From assembly GCA_021203205.1 (NCBI GenBank), contig JAJQBQ010000030.1:17043-81042 (forward strand): a DNA stretch of 64,000 nucleotides. Direction: 5' to 3'. The DNA comes from Lachnospiraceae bacterium. Its GTDB lineage: Bacteria; Bacillota; Clostridia; Lachnospirales; Lachnospiraceae. The notes beneath the pieces are model-generated. The model was not told where the DNA came from. It ran no database searches and saw nothing but the letters and a program-made list of their open reading frames with translations. Shown piece after piece: positions 57,326 to 64,000 of the stretch; the first letter of the stretch is position 1; each line of letters opens with the position of its first letter. The position numbers were made by a program, and so were the translations under genes.

Positions 57326-57546
57326 GTGTGGACAGATTGAGCGGTTTATGTTTATGAGCCGCCATACTTAGTATAGATGCTCGGGGCACAAATATCCGCG
57401 GGCGCCAACTGAAAAGTTTTGGTTATGTTTTGCGGGGCCCAAATCCGGAGCCAATGCGAAGCATTTACTCCGGAATTCAGGATGCAGGCATCCTGGTCAT
57501 GTGCTTTTGCCCCTGGTGTCAAGTTATGGAAAGAGTGGAAACCGGG

Positions 57547-58947
57547 ATGAGAAATATTTCAGATTTAAAATATGAGAGAAGCTGGCTGGAAATTGACCTG
57601 GATGCAATCAGGGAAAATATCGGAGCCGTGCGGCGGAGAATTGACGGGACAGAACAGAAAGAAAATCTGCGTTCCGAACAGGAAGAAACACGTGACGGGA
57701 AATGTGAGCGTCGGGATGCGGCATTGGAAAACCCGCATGTCCCGGAGGAACACACTTCTTCGGAACGCGTAAAAATTATGGCTGTGATTAAGGCGGATGC
57801 CTACGGTCACGGTGCCGTCGCGGTGGCGAAAGCGCTGGAATCCGCCGTGGATTTCTTCGGGGTGGCTGAGATCGATGAGGCGGAGGAGCTTAAAGGTGCC
57901 GGAGTGGCACTGCCGATTCTGATTTTGGGGTATACTTCGCCTGCGGATTACACCCGTGTCATCGAAGGCGACATTCGCCCGACCATTTATCATGTGGAAG
58001 ATGCGAGGAAGCTTTCGGAGCTGGTGTGCAGCCGTCGGAACCGGCAGGAGAGCGCCGGAGGATCAGAAAAAGCCTGGAACCGGAAGGAAAGTGCCGAAGG
58101 ATCAGAAAAAGCCGCCGGAGGAGATGCTTGCGGCTGCAGAATGCGTCAAAACGGAGTGGGAAATAAGAAAAGTGCAAAAATCCATATTGCTCTGGATACC
58201 GGCATGACGCGGATCGGATTTCCGCCTACGCCGGACAGCGTGGATGCAATCTGCGAGATCGCGTCCATGGAAGGAATCGAGATCGAGGGGCTTTTCACCC
58301 ATTTTTCCTGCGCGGATATGACGGACAAGACCTACACGGAAAGACAGATGGCGGTGTACGACAAATTTGCGGCCGACTTAAGTGAGCACGGCGTGCACAT
58401 TCCGCTCTGCCATATGGAAAACAGTGCCGGGATCATGGAATTCACACACCACCGCTGCCGGATGGTGCGCTCCGGCATTGTCACCTACGGGCTGCTTCCC
58501 TCCGACGAAGTGAATGCCGGTGCACTGCATTTAAGGCCAGCCATGGCGTGGAAGTCGCGCGTAGTGGATGTAAAAACCGTCGGGGCGGGGCTCGGGGTGA
58601 GCTACGGTGCAACCTATGTGACGAAAGGCGGCGAGCGCATCGCCACCATATCCACCGGTTACGGCGACGGCTACCCCCGTTCCCTGTCCGGGAAAGGGTA
58701 CGTCCTCATCCGCGGCAGACGGGCACCGATTTTGGGGCGGGTATGCATGGATCAGTTTATGGCAGATGTGAGCGGCATCCCGGATGTTTGTGTGGAAGAC
58801 GTAGTGACACTTGTCGGAAGCGACGGCCCGGAAACGATTACCGCGGAGCAGATCGGTGATCTGTCGGGCCGGTTTAACTACGAATTTGTGTGTGATATCA
58901 ACAAACGTGTGCCGAGGTATTATCGGTCGGCGAATCAGAATTTATGA
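57547..58947 (+). CDS. alr: Alanine racemase with two low-complexity insertions
   Basis: The start is uncertain. ATG 57547 (MRNISDLKYERSWLEIDLDA) fits the family N-terminus and gives 466 aa; the frame is open to 57430. The enzyme makes D-alanine for peptidoglycan. The pyridoxal phosphate lysine is K82 in VIKADAYGHG, and the second catalytic residue is Y353 in GLGVSYGATYV. Other blocks are HIALDTGMTRIGF, GLFTHFSCAD and GRVCMDQFMADVS. Normal enzymes are near 375-390 aa. The extra length comes from a charged insertion before K82 (about residues 36-76) and a repeat-bearing one at about 162-205 (RQESAGGSEKAWNRKESAEG). Both sit in surface loops by position. Confidence 0.92.
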   Translation: MRNISDLKYERSWLEIDLDAIRENIGAVRRRIDGTEQKENLRSEQEETRDGKCERRDAALENPHVPEEHTSSERVKIMAVIKADAYGHGAVAVAKALESAVDFFGVAEIDEAEELKGAGVALPILILGYTSPADYTRVIEGDIRPTIYHVEDARKLSELVCSRRNRQESAGGSEKAWNRKESAEGSEKAAGGDACGCRMRQNGVGNKKSAKIHIALDTGMTRIGFPPTPDSVDAICEIASMEGIEIEGLFTHFSCADMTDKTYTERQMAVYDKFAADLSEHGVHIPLCHMENSAGIMEFTHHRCRMVRSGIVTYGLLPSDEVNAGALHLRPAMAWKSRVVDVKTVGAGLGVSYGATYVTKGGERIATISTGYGDGYPRSLSGKGYVLIRGRRAPILGRVCMDQFMADVSGIPDVCVEDVVTLVGSDGPETITAEQIGDLSGRFNYEFVCDINKRVPRYYRSANQNL

Positions 58948-58992
58948 CCCGAAGGCCGGAAAATATATCTACATCGGAAAGGAGGACATTAC

Positions 58993-59727
58993 ATGGAATT
59001 GCCTGTTTTATCGGAGGAGACCGTGAGTTTCGCTTTCGAGCGCTCGAAGGAAATGCTGGAGATGCTGGTGGATTTTAAGGAGCTTCGCATGATGTACACC
59101 TGTGCCATCAAGGAGGTGAAGACGAAGTTCGAAGTACTGGACACGGAATTCAAGGTGCGTTACCGCAGAAATCCGATCAGCGATATCGAATCGAGGCTGA
59201 AAAGCAATCAGAGCATTCTGGAAAAAATGGAACGGCGGCATATCCCGTTCAGCCTGGAAAACGTGGAGAAGAACATCAACGATATCGCCGGGATCCGCGT
59301 GATCTGTTCTTATATTGACGACATTTACCTGCTGGCGGATGCGCTGAGCGCGCAGGACGATATCAAAATTCTGGAGGTCAAGGATTACATAAAAAATCCG
59401 AAGCCGAATGGCTACCGCAGCTACCACATGATCGTCAGCGTGCCGGTGTTTTTCGCGGAAAACCGCAGAAATATGAAGGTAGAGGTGCAGATTCGCACCA
59501 TTGCGATGGATTTCTGGGCAAGCCTGGAACATCAGATGAAGTATAAAAAGGAAATTCCGGATCAGGGCGAAATTTCGGCAAGGCTGCAGCACTGCGCGAA
59601 CGGCATCGCGGCGATCGACCAGGAAATGCTTGCCCTCCGCGAGAAAATCGAAGCGGCCGAGGATAAGCCGACCGAGGAGGATATTCTGGTGGAGAAACTG
59701 ATGAAGATTGACGTGCCCTTGTACTGA
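58993..59727 (+). CDS. relQ: Small alarmone synthetase, RelQ/YjbM type
   Basis: ATG 58993 follows AAAGGAGG. The 244-aa protein is a stand-alone (p)ppGpp synthetase domain: VRYRRNPISDIESRLKS, INDIAGIRVICSYIDDIY, YIKNPKPNGYRSYHMIV (synthetase and G-loop region), EVQIRTIAMDFWASLEHQMK (catalytic Glu). It has no hydrolase, TGS or ACT domains. It makes (p)ppGpp from GTP or GDP and ATP, and homologs respond to cell-wall stress. It lies 45 bp after alr on the same strand, which fits that role. The last codons (KIDVPLY) are repeated in the DNA after the stop. Confidence 0.92.
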   Translation: MELPVLSEETVSFAFERSKEMLEMLVDFKELRMMYTCAIKEVKTKFEVLDTEFKVRYRRNPISDIESRLKSNQSILEKMERRHIPFSLENVEKNINDIAGIRVICSYIDDIYLLADALSAQDDIKILEVKDYIKNPKPNGYRSYHMIVSVPVFFAENRRNMKVEVQIRTIAMDFWASLEHQMKYKKEIPDQGEISARLQHCANGIAAIDQEMLALREKIEAAEDKPTEEDILVEKLMKIDVPLY

Positions 59728-59783
59728 CGGGGATTAGCGTGCCCTTGTACTGATGGGGGTTGACGTGCCGCTGTACCAATGCA
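59706..59783 (+). repeat. Three 26-bp tandem repeats spanning the relQ stop codon
   Basis: GATTGACGTGCCCTTGTACT-GACGGG (59706-59731, including the TGA stop) is followed by two copies at 59732 and 59758 with a few changes. The C-terminal codons are thus duplicated into the 3' spacer. Confidence 0.9.
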
Positions 59784-59837
59784 GGGTACAGGGCAGTGGG
59801 GTATGTGTAAAAAACGACAGAAGCCGAAAATCCGGAT

Positions 59838-59877
59838 TCCCCGGGACGGAGAGAGAATCTCCTGTCCCGGGGTTTTT
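59838..59877 (+). terminator. Rho-independent terminator of alr-relQ
   Basis: CCCCGGGAC (59838-59846) pairs with GTCCCGGGG (59863-59871), with inner GAGA/TCTC, then six T. Confidence 0.92.
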
Positions 59878-60004
59878 TGACCGATTCAAGCGACAAAAGG
59901 GTATGACACAAGTAATTCCGCTTATTTTTGCCTTATTTGGACTCTTTATGCAATCTGACATAGTATCAAAAACCACATAATAGAATAAATGATAACTCCA
60001 CATC

Positions 60005-60033
60005 TTGACATAATGTCTGCGATGCTGTATGAT
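60005..60033 (+). promoter_or_regulatory. Promoter of the FabK/NMO-like gene
   Basis: TTGACA (60005-60010) and TATGAT (60028-60033) are 17 bases apart. From the terminator at 59877 to here there is no gene. Confidence 0.75.
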
Positions 60034-60076
60034 ACCGGAAAATTGTGTCTTGTATCCACTGAAAAGCGCGAAAATA

Positions 60077-60091
60077 TTTTGAAAATCAAAA
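60077..60091. promoter_or_regulatory. FabT-like operator candidate 1
   Basis: TTTTGAAAATCAAAA, a palindrome of TTTTGA and TCAAAA with a 3-base centre, about 35 bases after the expected transcription start. The same element stands before accDA (61488). Fatty-acid regulators of the MarR family (FabT) bind sites of this kind. Confidence 0.55.
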
Positions 60092-60176
60092 TAAATTTCC
60101 GGGTGTCATCAATCTTTTGACATCCGACCATGTTCGCGCCAGGGGCATCATCAGAGGCAGTCAGGAGAAGAAAAAG

Positions 60177-61256
60177 ATGACAGGTTTAAAAATCGGAGAT
60201 AAGTATGCGGCCATTCCCATCATTCAGGGCGGCATGGGAGTCGGCGTGAGCCGTTCGCGCCTGGCCGGAGCGGTGGCGAAAGAGGGGGGCATCGGGGTCA
60301 TCTCGAGTGCCCAGATCGGTTATGATGAGGACGGATTTGAACGGCACCCGGAGGAGTGCAATCTGCGGGCGCTGAAAAAACATATACGGCTGGCAAAGGA
60401 AATCGCCGGGGGCGTTGCGGGAAAAAGCCATGGCCTTGTCGGAGTCAATGTTATGGTTGCCCTGAAAAACTATAAAGAGCATGTGCGGACAGCCGCTCGG
60501 AGCGGCGCGGACCTGGTGATCTGCGGCGCGGGACTGCCGATGGATCTGCCGTTGCTGGTGGAGGGTACGGACTGCGCCATCGCCCCGATCGTATCCAGTG
60601 CGCGGGCGGCGGACCTGATTCTCAAAACCTGGGATCGCAAATATCAGCGGACGGCGGATCTGGTGGTGATTGAAGGGCCAAAGGCCGGAGGACATCTGGG
60701 TTTTAAAGAGGAGGATGTTGCCGGTGCCGGAATCAGCGATGCTGAATATGATGAGGAAATCCGAAAAATCATCGCCTGCCTGGAAACATGGGGGCAGAAA
60801 TACGGCCGAAAGATACCGGCTGCGGTGGCGGGCGGCATTTTTGACAGAGCGGACATCGACCATGCGCTCGCGCTGGGCGCGGACGCGGTGCAGATCGCAA
60901 GCCGTTTTGTGGCGACCGAGGAGTGTGATGCTGCCGATGCCTATAAGCAGGCCTATATAAACGCAGGGGCGGAGGACATCCGCATCATAAAAAGCCCGGT
61001 GGGTATGCCCGGGCGAGCGCTTTATAACGGGCTGTTGCGTGAGCTCGAGGAACGGGGCCGCATCCCGATTCGCAAATGCTACGGCTGCATCAAAAAATGT
61101 CATCCCGCCGAGGTGCCCTACTGCATCACGAAAGCGCTGATCCGGGCGGTGGAGGGTGACGTCGAAGGAGGACTTATCTTCTGCGGGGCAAATGTGGGGC
61201 GGATTGACCGGATTGTGACGGTGCGGGAACTGATGCGGGAACTGACGGGAAACTGA
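60177..61256 (+). CDS. NAD(P)H-dependent flavin enzyme, FabK/nitronate monooxygenase-like
   Basis: ATG 60177 (MTGLKIGDKYAAIPIIQGGM) follows AGGAGAAG; the frame is open to 60117. The 359-aa protein has the TIM-barrel FMN fold of the NMO/FabK family: IIQGGMGVGVSRSRLA, GGIGVISSAQIG, GLVGVNVMVAL, IEGPKAGGHLGF (FMN phosphate) and AAVAGGIFD. The C-terminal part has a Cys cluster, KCYGCIKKCHPAEVPYC, which could hold an iron-sulfur cluster. FabK proteins are enoyl-ACP reductases; nitronate monooxygenases oxidise nitronates. Position before accDA-fabH and a shared operator favour a lipid role, but sequence alone does not separate the two. Confidence 0.82.
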   Translation: MTGLKIGDKYAAIPIIQGGMGVGVSRSRLAGAVAKEGGIGVISSAQIGYDEDGFERHPEECNLRALKKHIRLAKEIAGGVAGKSHGLVGVNVMVALKNYKEHVRTAARSGADLVICGAGLPMDLPLLVEGTDCAIAPIVSSARAADLILKTWDRKYQRTADLVVIEGPKAGGHLGFKEEDVAGAGISDAEYDEEIRKIIACLETWGQKYGRKIPAAVAGGIFDRADIDHALALGADAVQIASRFVATEECDAADAYKQAYINAGAEDIRIIKSPVGMPGRALYNGLLRELEERGRIPIRKCYGCIKKCHPAEVPYCITKALIRAVEGDVEGGLIFCGANVGRIDRIVTVRELMRELTGN

Positions 61257-61310
61257 CGGGCAGAGTTATCGCCTGTCACGGTAATATAATCAGAGAAAAA
61301 ATATTGTCCA

Positions 61311-61352
61311 TTTATTACCCACCGGTGTTATAATGCACGGGTGGGTAATAAA
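61311..61352. promoter_or_regulatory. 13-bp perfect inverted repeat around a TATAAT
   Basis: TTTATTACCCACC (61311-61323) and GGTGGGTAATAAA (61340-61352) flank TATAAT (61329-61334); TTGTCC lies 19 bases upstream of that. It looks like an operator placed over a promoter, although as RNA it could also form a hairpin ending the upstream gene. Confidence 0.6.
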
Positions 61353-61448
61353 TTATTAACACAGGTAAGAATTTACGGGAAAAGCCGGAGATATAGTCCG
61401 TGAGCTATTCAAGGTAACGAGATCAAGGTAACGAGCACAAAGTATTTC

Positions 61449-61477
61449 TTGACAAAAAGCACGAAATCCTGTATGCT
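61449..61477 (+). promoter_or_regulatory. Promoter of accDA
   Basis: TTGACA (61449-61454) and TATGCT (61472-61477) are 17 bases apart. Confidence 0.65.
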
Positions 61478-61487
61478 ACGCGGGATA

Positions 61488-61502
61488 TTTTGAAATTCAA
61501 AA
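61488..61502. promoter_or_regulatory. FabT-like operator candidate 2
   Basis: TTTTGAAATTCAAAA, overlapping the expected transcription start of accDA. It differs from the site at 60077 by one base. A TTTGACA...TGTCAAA pair follows at 61505-61531. Confidence 0.6.
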
Positions 61503-61545
61503 CATTTTGACAGACATCGCGGTTTGTCAAAGGGACGGAGAGAAT

Positions 61546-63657
61546 ATGCCAGGAAATATGTTTCAGAGAATCAACCCGTTTTCGAACCGAAAATGGAGAA
61601 CAGTGGTGCTGCCCCGTTCAGGGCAGGCGGAAAATGTGCCGGAAAACAGACCGGCAGAGATAAAAGATACACCGCCGGAACAGACTGCGGATATGCCGGA
61701 GGGAAGACAGGCGGATACATCGGCGGAAAAAATCGGGAATATGCCGGAGGGAAGGCAGGCAGATACACCTGCGGAACAAAACGCGGACATGCCGAAAGAA
61801 GGACAGGCAGATATACAGGAAGAAAAACCGGCGAGTCCACCGGCGGAAAAGGCGACTATTACCGCGGAAGGAAGGCCCGCGACCCTTGCCGAGAGGGCTG
61901 CCGTCGCGACACCGGTGAAAATCGACCACAGCGAGTGGCGCCGCTGCAATAAGTGCGAGCGCGGCATCCGCGTGCAGGCGGTGAAGGATAATTTCTACAT
62001 CTGTCCGGAGTGCGGCAACCTGTTCCGTGTGCAGGCCTGGCAGCGGATTGAGATGGTGATCGATGAGGGCACCTTCGAAGAGTGGGACGCCGTGATGGCG
62101 CCGGTCAATCCGCTTGATTTCCCGGGGTATGAGGCAAAACTCACCGCGGCGAAGGAGAAGACCGGGCTCGATGAGGCCGTGGTGACCGGACGCGGAAAGA
62201 TCTGCGGGGAGGACACCGCCATTGTGGTGTGCGACTGCCGTTTCATGATGAGCAGCATGGGCCACAATGTGGGCGAGAAGGTCACCCGGGCAGTGGAGCG
62301 GGCGACGAAAGAGCGCCTTCCGGTGATTATCTACGCCGCTTCCGGCGGAGCCAGAATGCAGGAGGGTATCGTCTCACTGATGCAGATGGCGAAAACCTCT
62401 GCGGCGCTGAAGCTTCACTCGGATGCGGGGCTGCTCTACGTCAGCGTGCTGACCGACCCGACCACGGGCGGTGTGATCGCCAGCTTCGCGATGCTGGGCG
62501 ATATCATCCTTGCCGAGCCGGGCGCGCTGATCGGCTTCGCCGGGCCGCGGGTGATCGAGCAGACCATCCACCAGAAGCTGCCGGCGGATTTCCAGAAATC
62601 GGAATTCCAGCTGCAGCACGGTTTTGTGGATGAGGTGGTGGAGCGTCCCCGCCAGAAGGAATATCTCGGCAGGATATTAAAAATGCATCGGCCGAATCAG
62701 AGCTGGCGTGACTGGACCGAGGAAAACTACGCAAGGCCGCTTCCGTCCATACTGACGGAGCAGGTGGCGCAGCGCATGGCCGGGCGGGCGGAGGATGCGA
62801 AAGTGCCGAAGAGCCGCCGGGCGCCGTTTTCGGGAGTGATGCGGCAGAAAACGCTGAACAAGATTTCCGGGCGCCAGATGGAGGCGTGGGATACCGTGCA
62901 TCAGTCCAGAAAACTCGGCCGCCTGACCGCCGGCGACTATATCAGCGCGCTGTTTGAAAACTTCACGGAATTTCACGGCGACCGCTACTTCGCGGACGAC
63001 ACGGCGATCATCGGCGGTATCGCCACCTACGCCGGAATTCCGGTGACGGTCATCGGCCAGGAGCGGGGCAAAACATCCCAGGAATCCGCGCAGCACAATT
63101 TCGGCATGCCATCCCCGGACGGCTACCGCAAGGCGCTGCGCCTGATGAAGCAGGCGGAAAAATTTGAACGCCCGGTCATCTGCTTTGTGGACACGCCGGG
63201 CGCGTACCCGGGCATGGAAGCGGAGGAACGCGGCCAGGGCGAGGCGATTGCCAGAAATCTCTATGAGATGGCGACGCTGCGCGTGCCGGTACTCTCTCTC
63301 ATCGCCGGGCAGGGCGGCAGCGGCGGTGCACTGGCGCTGGCGGTGGCAAACGAAGTCTGGATGATGGAAAACGCCACCTACTCCATTCTCTCGCCGGAGG
63401 GCTTTGCCTCCATCCTCTGGAAGGATGCGAACCGGGCAAGCGAGGCGGCGAAGGTCATGAAGATGACCGCGGAAGACCTGTATGAGCTGGGTGTTATCGA
63501 GCGGATCATCAGCGAGGATGAGCCGGCTTCGACGGAAAACTTAAGCGAGATCGCGCGGATTATCGACCGCCACATGCGTGAATTCTTCAAATCCTGCGCG
63601 GAGAAAACGCCGGATGAGATCGTGGCGCAGCGGCAGGAGAAGTTCCGGGCGTTTTAA
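61546..63657 (+). CDS. accDA: Acetyl-CoA carboxylase carboxyltransferase, fused beta and alpha subunits
   Basis: ATG 61546 (MPGNMFQRINPF) has GGAG 6-8 bases upstream; the frame is open to 61507. The 703-aa protein joins AccD and AccA, which together move the carboxyl group from biotin carrier to acetyl-CoA to give malonyl-CoA. Residues about 45-110 are a repeat (MPEGRQADTxAExxAD) not found in either subunit. A C4 zinc finger follows (C134, C137, C153, C156), then the AccD core (SSMGHNVGEKVTRAVE, YAASGGARMQEG, LTDPTTGGVIASFA). AccA begins near residue 423 (GRLTAGDYISALFENFTEFH, PDGYRKALRLMKQAE, DTPGAYPGMEAEERGQ, GQGGSGGALALAVAN). Fused subunits occur in several Clostridia. fabH follows 38 bp later. 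Confidence 0.95.
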   Translation: MPGNMFQRINPFSNRKWRTVVLPRSGQAENVPENRPAEIKDTPPEQTADMPEGRQADTSAEKIGNMPEGRQADTPAEQNADMPKEGQADIQEEKPASPPAEKATITAEGRPATLAERAAVATPVKIDHSEWRRCNKCERGIRVQAVKDNFYICPECGNLFRVQAWQRIEMVIDEGTFEEWDAVMAPVNPLDFPGYEAKLTAAKEKTGLDEAVVTGRGKICGEDTAIVVCDCRFMMSSMGHNVGEKVTRAVERATKERLPVIIYAASGGARMQEGIVSLMQMAKTSAALKLHSDAGLLYVSVLTDPTTGGVIASFAMLGDIILAEPGALIGFAGPRVIEQTIHQKLPADFQKSEFQLQHGFVDEVVERPRQKEYLGRILKMHRPNQSWRDWTEENYARPLPSILTEQVAQRMAGRAEDAKVPKSRRAPFSGVMRQKTLNKISGRQMEAWDTVHQSRKLGRLTAGDYISALFENFTEFHGDRYFADDTAIIGGIATYAGIPVTVIGQERGKTSQESAQHNFGMPSPDGYRKALRLMKQAEKFERPVICFVDTPGAYPGMEAEERGQGEAIARNLYEMATLRVPVLSLIAGQGGSGGALALAVANEVWMMENATYSILSPEGFASILWKDANRASEAAKVMKMTAEDLYELGVIERIISEDEPASTENLSEIARIIDRHMREFFKSCAEKTPDEIVAQRQEKFRAF

Positions 63658-63695
63658 GACAGAGAATTAAATAAGAGTCAGAAGGTTGACAAAAT

Positions 63696-64000
63696 ATGAC
63701 AGGAAGAATATGTGGAACGGGATCCTGCCTTCCGAAGGAAGTGTGGGATAATGACAGGCTCTCGCAGATGGTGGACACCAGCGATGAATGGATCAGAGAG
63801 CGCACCGGCATCCGGCAGCGCCACATCGCGACCGGGGAGGAGACAACGGTCTCGCTCGCCGTGGGCGCGGCCCGCGCGGCGTTGGAGGATGCGGGTATTT
63901 CGGCGGAAGAAATAGACCTGCTGATGGTGGCGACGGTCTCGCCGGACGAATTTTTCCCGACGACATCCTGCCGGGTACAGGATGCCATCGGCGCGGTAAA
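63696..64000 (+). CDS. fabH: Beta-ketoacyl-ACP synthase III, 3' truncated by window edge
   Basis: ATG 63696 starts MTGRICGTGSCLPKEVWDND, followed by MVDTSDEWIRERTGIRQRHI, DLLMVATVSPDEFFPTTSCR and VQDAIGAV, the N-terminal third of KAS III. The active Cys, in a later NAACSGF-type motif, lies beyond the window. FabH condenses acetyl-CoA with malonyl-ACP to begin fatty-acid synthesis. It follows accDA by 38 bp and should share its transcript. GAAGG is the only ribosome binding site, 11 bases before the ATG. Confidence 0.93.
   Translation, partial: MTGRICGTGSCLPKEVWDNDRLSQMVDTSDEWIRERTGIRQRHIATGEETTVSLAVGAARAALEDAGISAEEIDLLMVATVSPDEFFPTTSCRVQDAIGAV

Overview
The window reads as a chromosomal segment of a Gram-positive, probably spore-forming Clostridia (Lachnospiraceae-like) organism of moderate GC. 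This rests on an Ile T-box leader before ileS, Shine-Dalgarno sites of the AAGGAGG type, a fused AccD-AccA followed by fabH, a CotS-like coat kinase, a PdaB-like deacetylase, a RelQ-type alarmone synthase and sortase-type surface proteins. No phage, transposase or CRISPR genes were seen. Assignments come from reading motifs; no database was searched.

Region 1 (1-10.1 kb) is accessory. It starts inside a BspA-like DUF285 repeat surface protein, followed by an unrecognised helical protein of 196 aa. An AT-rich toxin-antitoxin island follows: an rnlB antitoxin and an RnlA-type HEPN toxin whose N-terminus carries a complete RNase H1 with its hybrid-binding domain. The island abuts the 3' remnant of a sortase gene. 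Then come an AAA-ATPase/PD-(D/E)XK protein, an ArsR-type regulator and a second copy of the 196-aa helical protein.

Region 2 (10.1-27.8 kb) is one 5,788-aa secreted protein: signal peptide, Cna_B and FctA-like pilin domains, 27 DUF11-like repeats, and a cell-wall-anchor tail with an unusual VPTTSD motif. Two 576-bp segments near its 3' end are almost identical. A candidate structured RNA precedes the gene.

Region 3 (27.8-37 kb) has two small toxin-antitoxin operons with related YoeB-like toxins but unrelated antitoxins (Phd/YefM and RelB/DinJ types), an XRE regulator, a polysaccharide deacetylase, larB and a larC-larE fusion (nickel-pincer nucleotide cofactor synthesis), two long inverted repeats, and a membrane pyrophosphatase.

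Region 4 (37-64 kb) is mostly housekeeping: a candidate structured small RNA, tRNA-Gly(GCC), hisS, T-box plus ileS, glgP, cca, a tandem Uma2 pair, a CotS-like kinase, phosphoglucomutase, an O-antigen-ligase-like protein, an amidase-like protein lacking its expected catalytic Glu, a Pr6Pr-like membrane protein, alr, relQ and the start of a fatty-acid cluster (FabK/NMO-like, accDA, fabH). Two fatty-acid promoters share a TTTTGA-N3-TCAAAA operator candidate.

Two themes recur. Several enzymes carry low-complexity insertions absent from their usual family form. Short tandem duplications appear at gene 3' ends and in spacers. The most notable system is the RNase H1-RnlA/RnlB module, because RNase HI is known to stimulate the separate RnlA toxin of E. 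coli.
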